A model generated the notes under the pieces. That model was not told the DNA's origin. It made no database searches and saw nothing but the letters and a program-made list of their open reading frames with translations. Source: Candidatus Aminicenantota bacterium (lineage in GTDB: Bacteria > Acidobacteriota > Aminicenantia > Aminicenantales > JAFGBC01). From it: 6,816 nucleotides of DNA. Positions 6,440 to 6,816 of the stretch are shown here, one piece after another (position 1 is the first letter of the stretch; each line of letters begins with the position of its first letter). Both the position numbers and the translations under genes were made by a program. Location of the stretch: assembly GCA_016933355.1 (NCBI GenBank), contig JAFGBC010000251.1, positions 1-6,816 on the forward strand. Direction: 5' to 3'.

Positions 6440-6468
6440 TTGCGCGGGGACATCCTTCCAAGTATAAT
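6440..6468 (+). promoter_or_regulatory. Sigma-70-type promoter of the Asp-box gene
   Basis: A perfect TATAAT sits at 6463-6468 and TTGCGC at 6440-6445, separated by exactly 17 bases. The -35 matches only in its TTG. A transcript would start near 6475, giving a leader of about 33 bases before the ATG at 6508. In DNA this rich in G and C, a perfect -10 at the right place is unlikely by chance. Confidence 0.65.
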
Positions 6469-6492
6469 TCGGCGATAGCGGGAGCCCGAAAA

Positions 6493-6498
6493 GAGGAG
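6493..6498 (+). promoter_or_regulatory. Ribosome binding site of the Asp-box gene
   Basis: GAGGAG lies nine bases before the ATG at 6508, within a purine-rich stretch, and supports that start. Confidence 0.75.
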
Positions 6499-6507
6499 AA
6501 GGCCCTC

Positions 6508-6816
6508 ATGAAGAAAGCCGGCGCCATCGGGATGAGCATCGCAATCGTCTTCGGCGCCGCCCTCTCGGCCGCGAACCGGATTTCCGCCCGTACGCCGCGG
6601 CCGGCCGCCTCCGCCTGGGAAGCCCTCGGCCCCGAAGGCGGGAGCATCACCGACCTGGCCCTCGGCCCCGCCGGCGCCTCCGAACTCTTCGCCCTGTCCG
6701 GGCTGGCCGGGATGAGCCAGGTCTTCCGGACGACCGACGGCGCTCTGACCTGGCAGCGCCGCTCGTCGTTCGAGCTGACGGCGTCCGACCTCGCCGTCGA
6801 CCCCAAGGACGCCGAT
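6508..6816 (+). CDS. Secreted Asp-box (BNR) repeat protein, N-terminal part
   Basis: The frame is open for 103 codons to the window edge, so the gene is cut by the window and not broken. The product starts with a signal peptide (KK at 2-3, hydrophobic core about 5-21, cleavage probably near ISARTPRPAASA). The mature part begins WEALGPEGGSITDLALGP (37-54), typical of propeller proteins that open with a 'result and location' blade. FRTTDGALTW (75-84) is a good Asp-box, the S/T-x-D-x-G-x-T-W turn of BNR, sialidase-like and sortilin-like propellers. It is followed by LAVDPKDAD, the usual start of the next blade. Whether it is an enzyme cannot be told from this part; most such long Asp-box proteins are binding or surface proteins. 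It has its own promoter and ribosome site, so it is not simply read through from the ankyrin gene. Confidence 0.85.
   Translation, partial: MKKAGAIGMSIAIVFGAALSAANRISARTPRPAASAWEALGPEGGSITDLALGPAGASELFALSGLAGMSQVFRTTDGALTWQRRSSFELTASDLAVDPKDAD

Overview
The window is GC-rich bacterial DNA with purine-rich Shine-Dalgarno sequences. It holds four complete protein-coding genes and the start of a fifth. The style suggests Acidobacteriota or Candidatus Aminicenantota: secreted NTF2-like/PD40 propeller proteins, a secreted Asp-box (BNR) protein, a secreted ankyrin protein and an RprX/RprY-like two-component pair. This placement is inference from gene content and base composition; no rRNA or marker gene is present.

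Layout, left to right. (1) 4-1591: a secreted protein with an NTF2/SnoaL-like domain and a PD40 beta-propeller (117-1568, +), framed by a perfect 25-bp inverted repeat at 4-28 and 1567-1591. (2) 1569-1775: an intergenic gap between convergent genes, with a nested inverted repeat, a short hairpin and a third, partial copy of the flanking repeat. The third copy includes a 13-bp tandem duplication that runs into the stop codon of the next gene. (3) 1776-4234 on the minus strand: a two-gene operon, sensor histidine kinase first, then an OmpR/PhoB-class response regulator, joined by a 4-nt GTGA stop/start overlap. (4) 4235-4446: a divergent intergenic region carrying four TTAACA-like hexamers at exact 10-bp spacing, which look like an operator for a winged-helix response regulator. 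(5) 4447-6279 (+): a secreted protein with about ten ankyrin repeats and a C-terminal domain that resembles a metallo-beta-lactamase fold with its metal ligands replaced. (6) 6280-6507: intergenic, with a GC-rich hairpin, a fourth diverged relative of the flanking repeat, and a clear sigma-70-type promoter. (7) 6508-6816 (+): the first 103 codons of a secreted Asp-box/BNR-type propeller protein that continues past the window.

How they may work together: the kinase senses something across the inner membrane and phosphorylates the regulator. The regulator probably binds the 10-bp array to control its own operon and perhaps the divergent ankyrin gene. The three secreted proteins look like extracytoplasmic scaffold or binding proteins of unknown target. 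The points most worth a second look are the 10-bp array, the ankyrin/pseudo-metallohydrolase fusion, and the repeat family that brackets the first gene.
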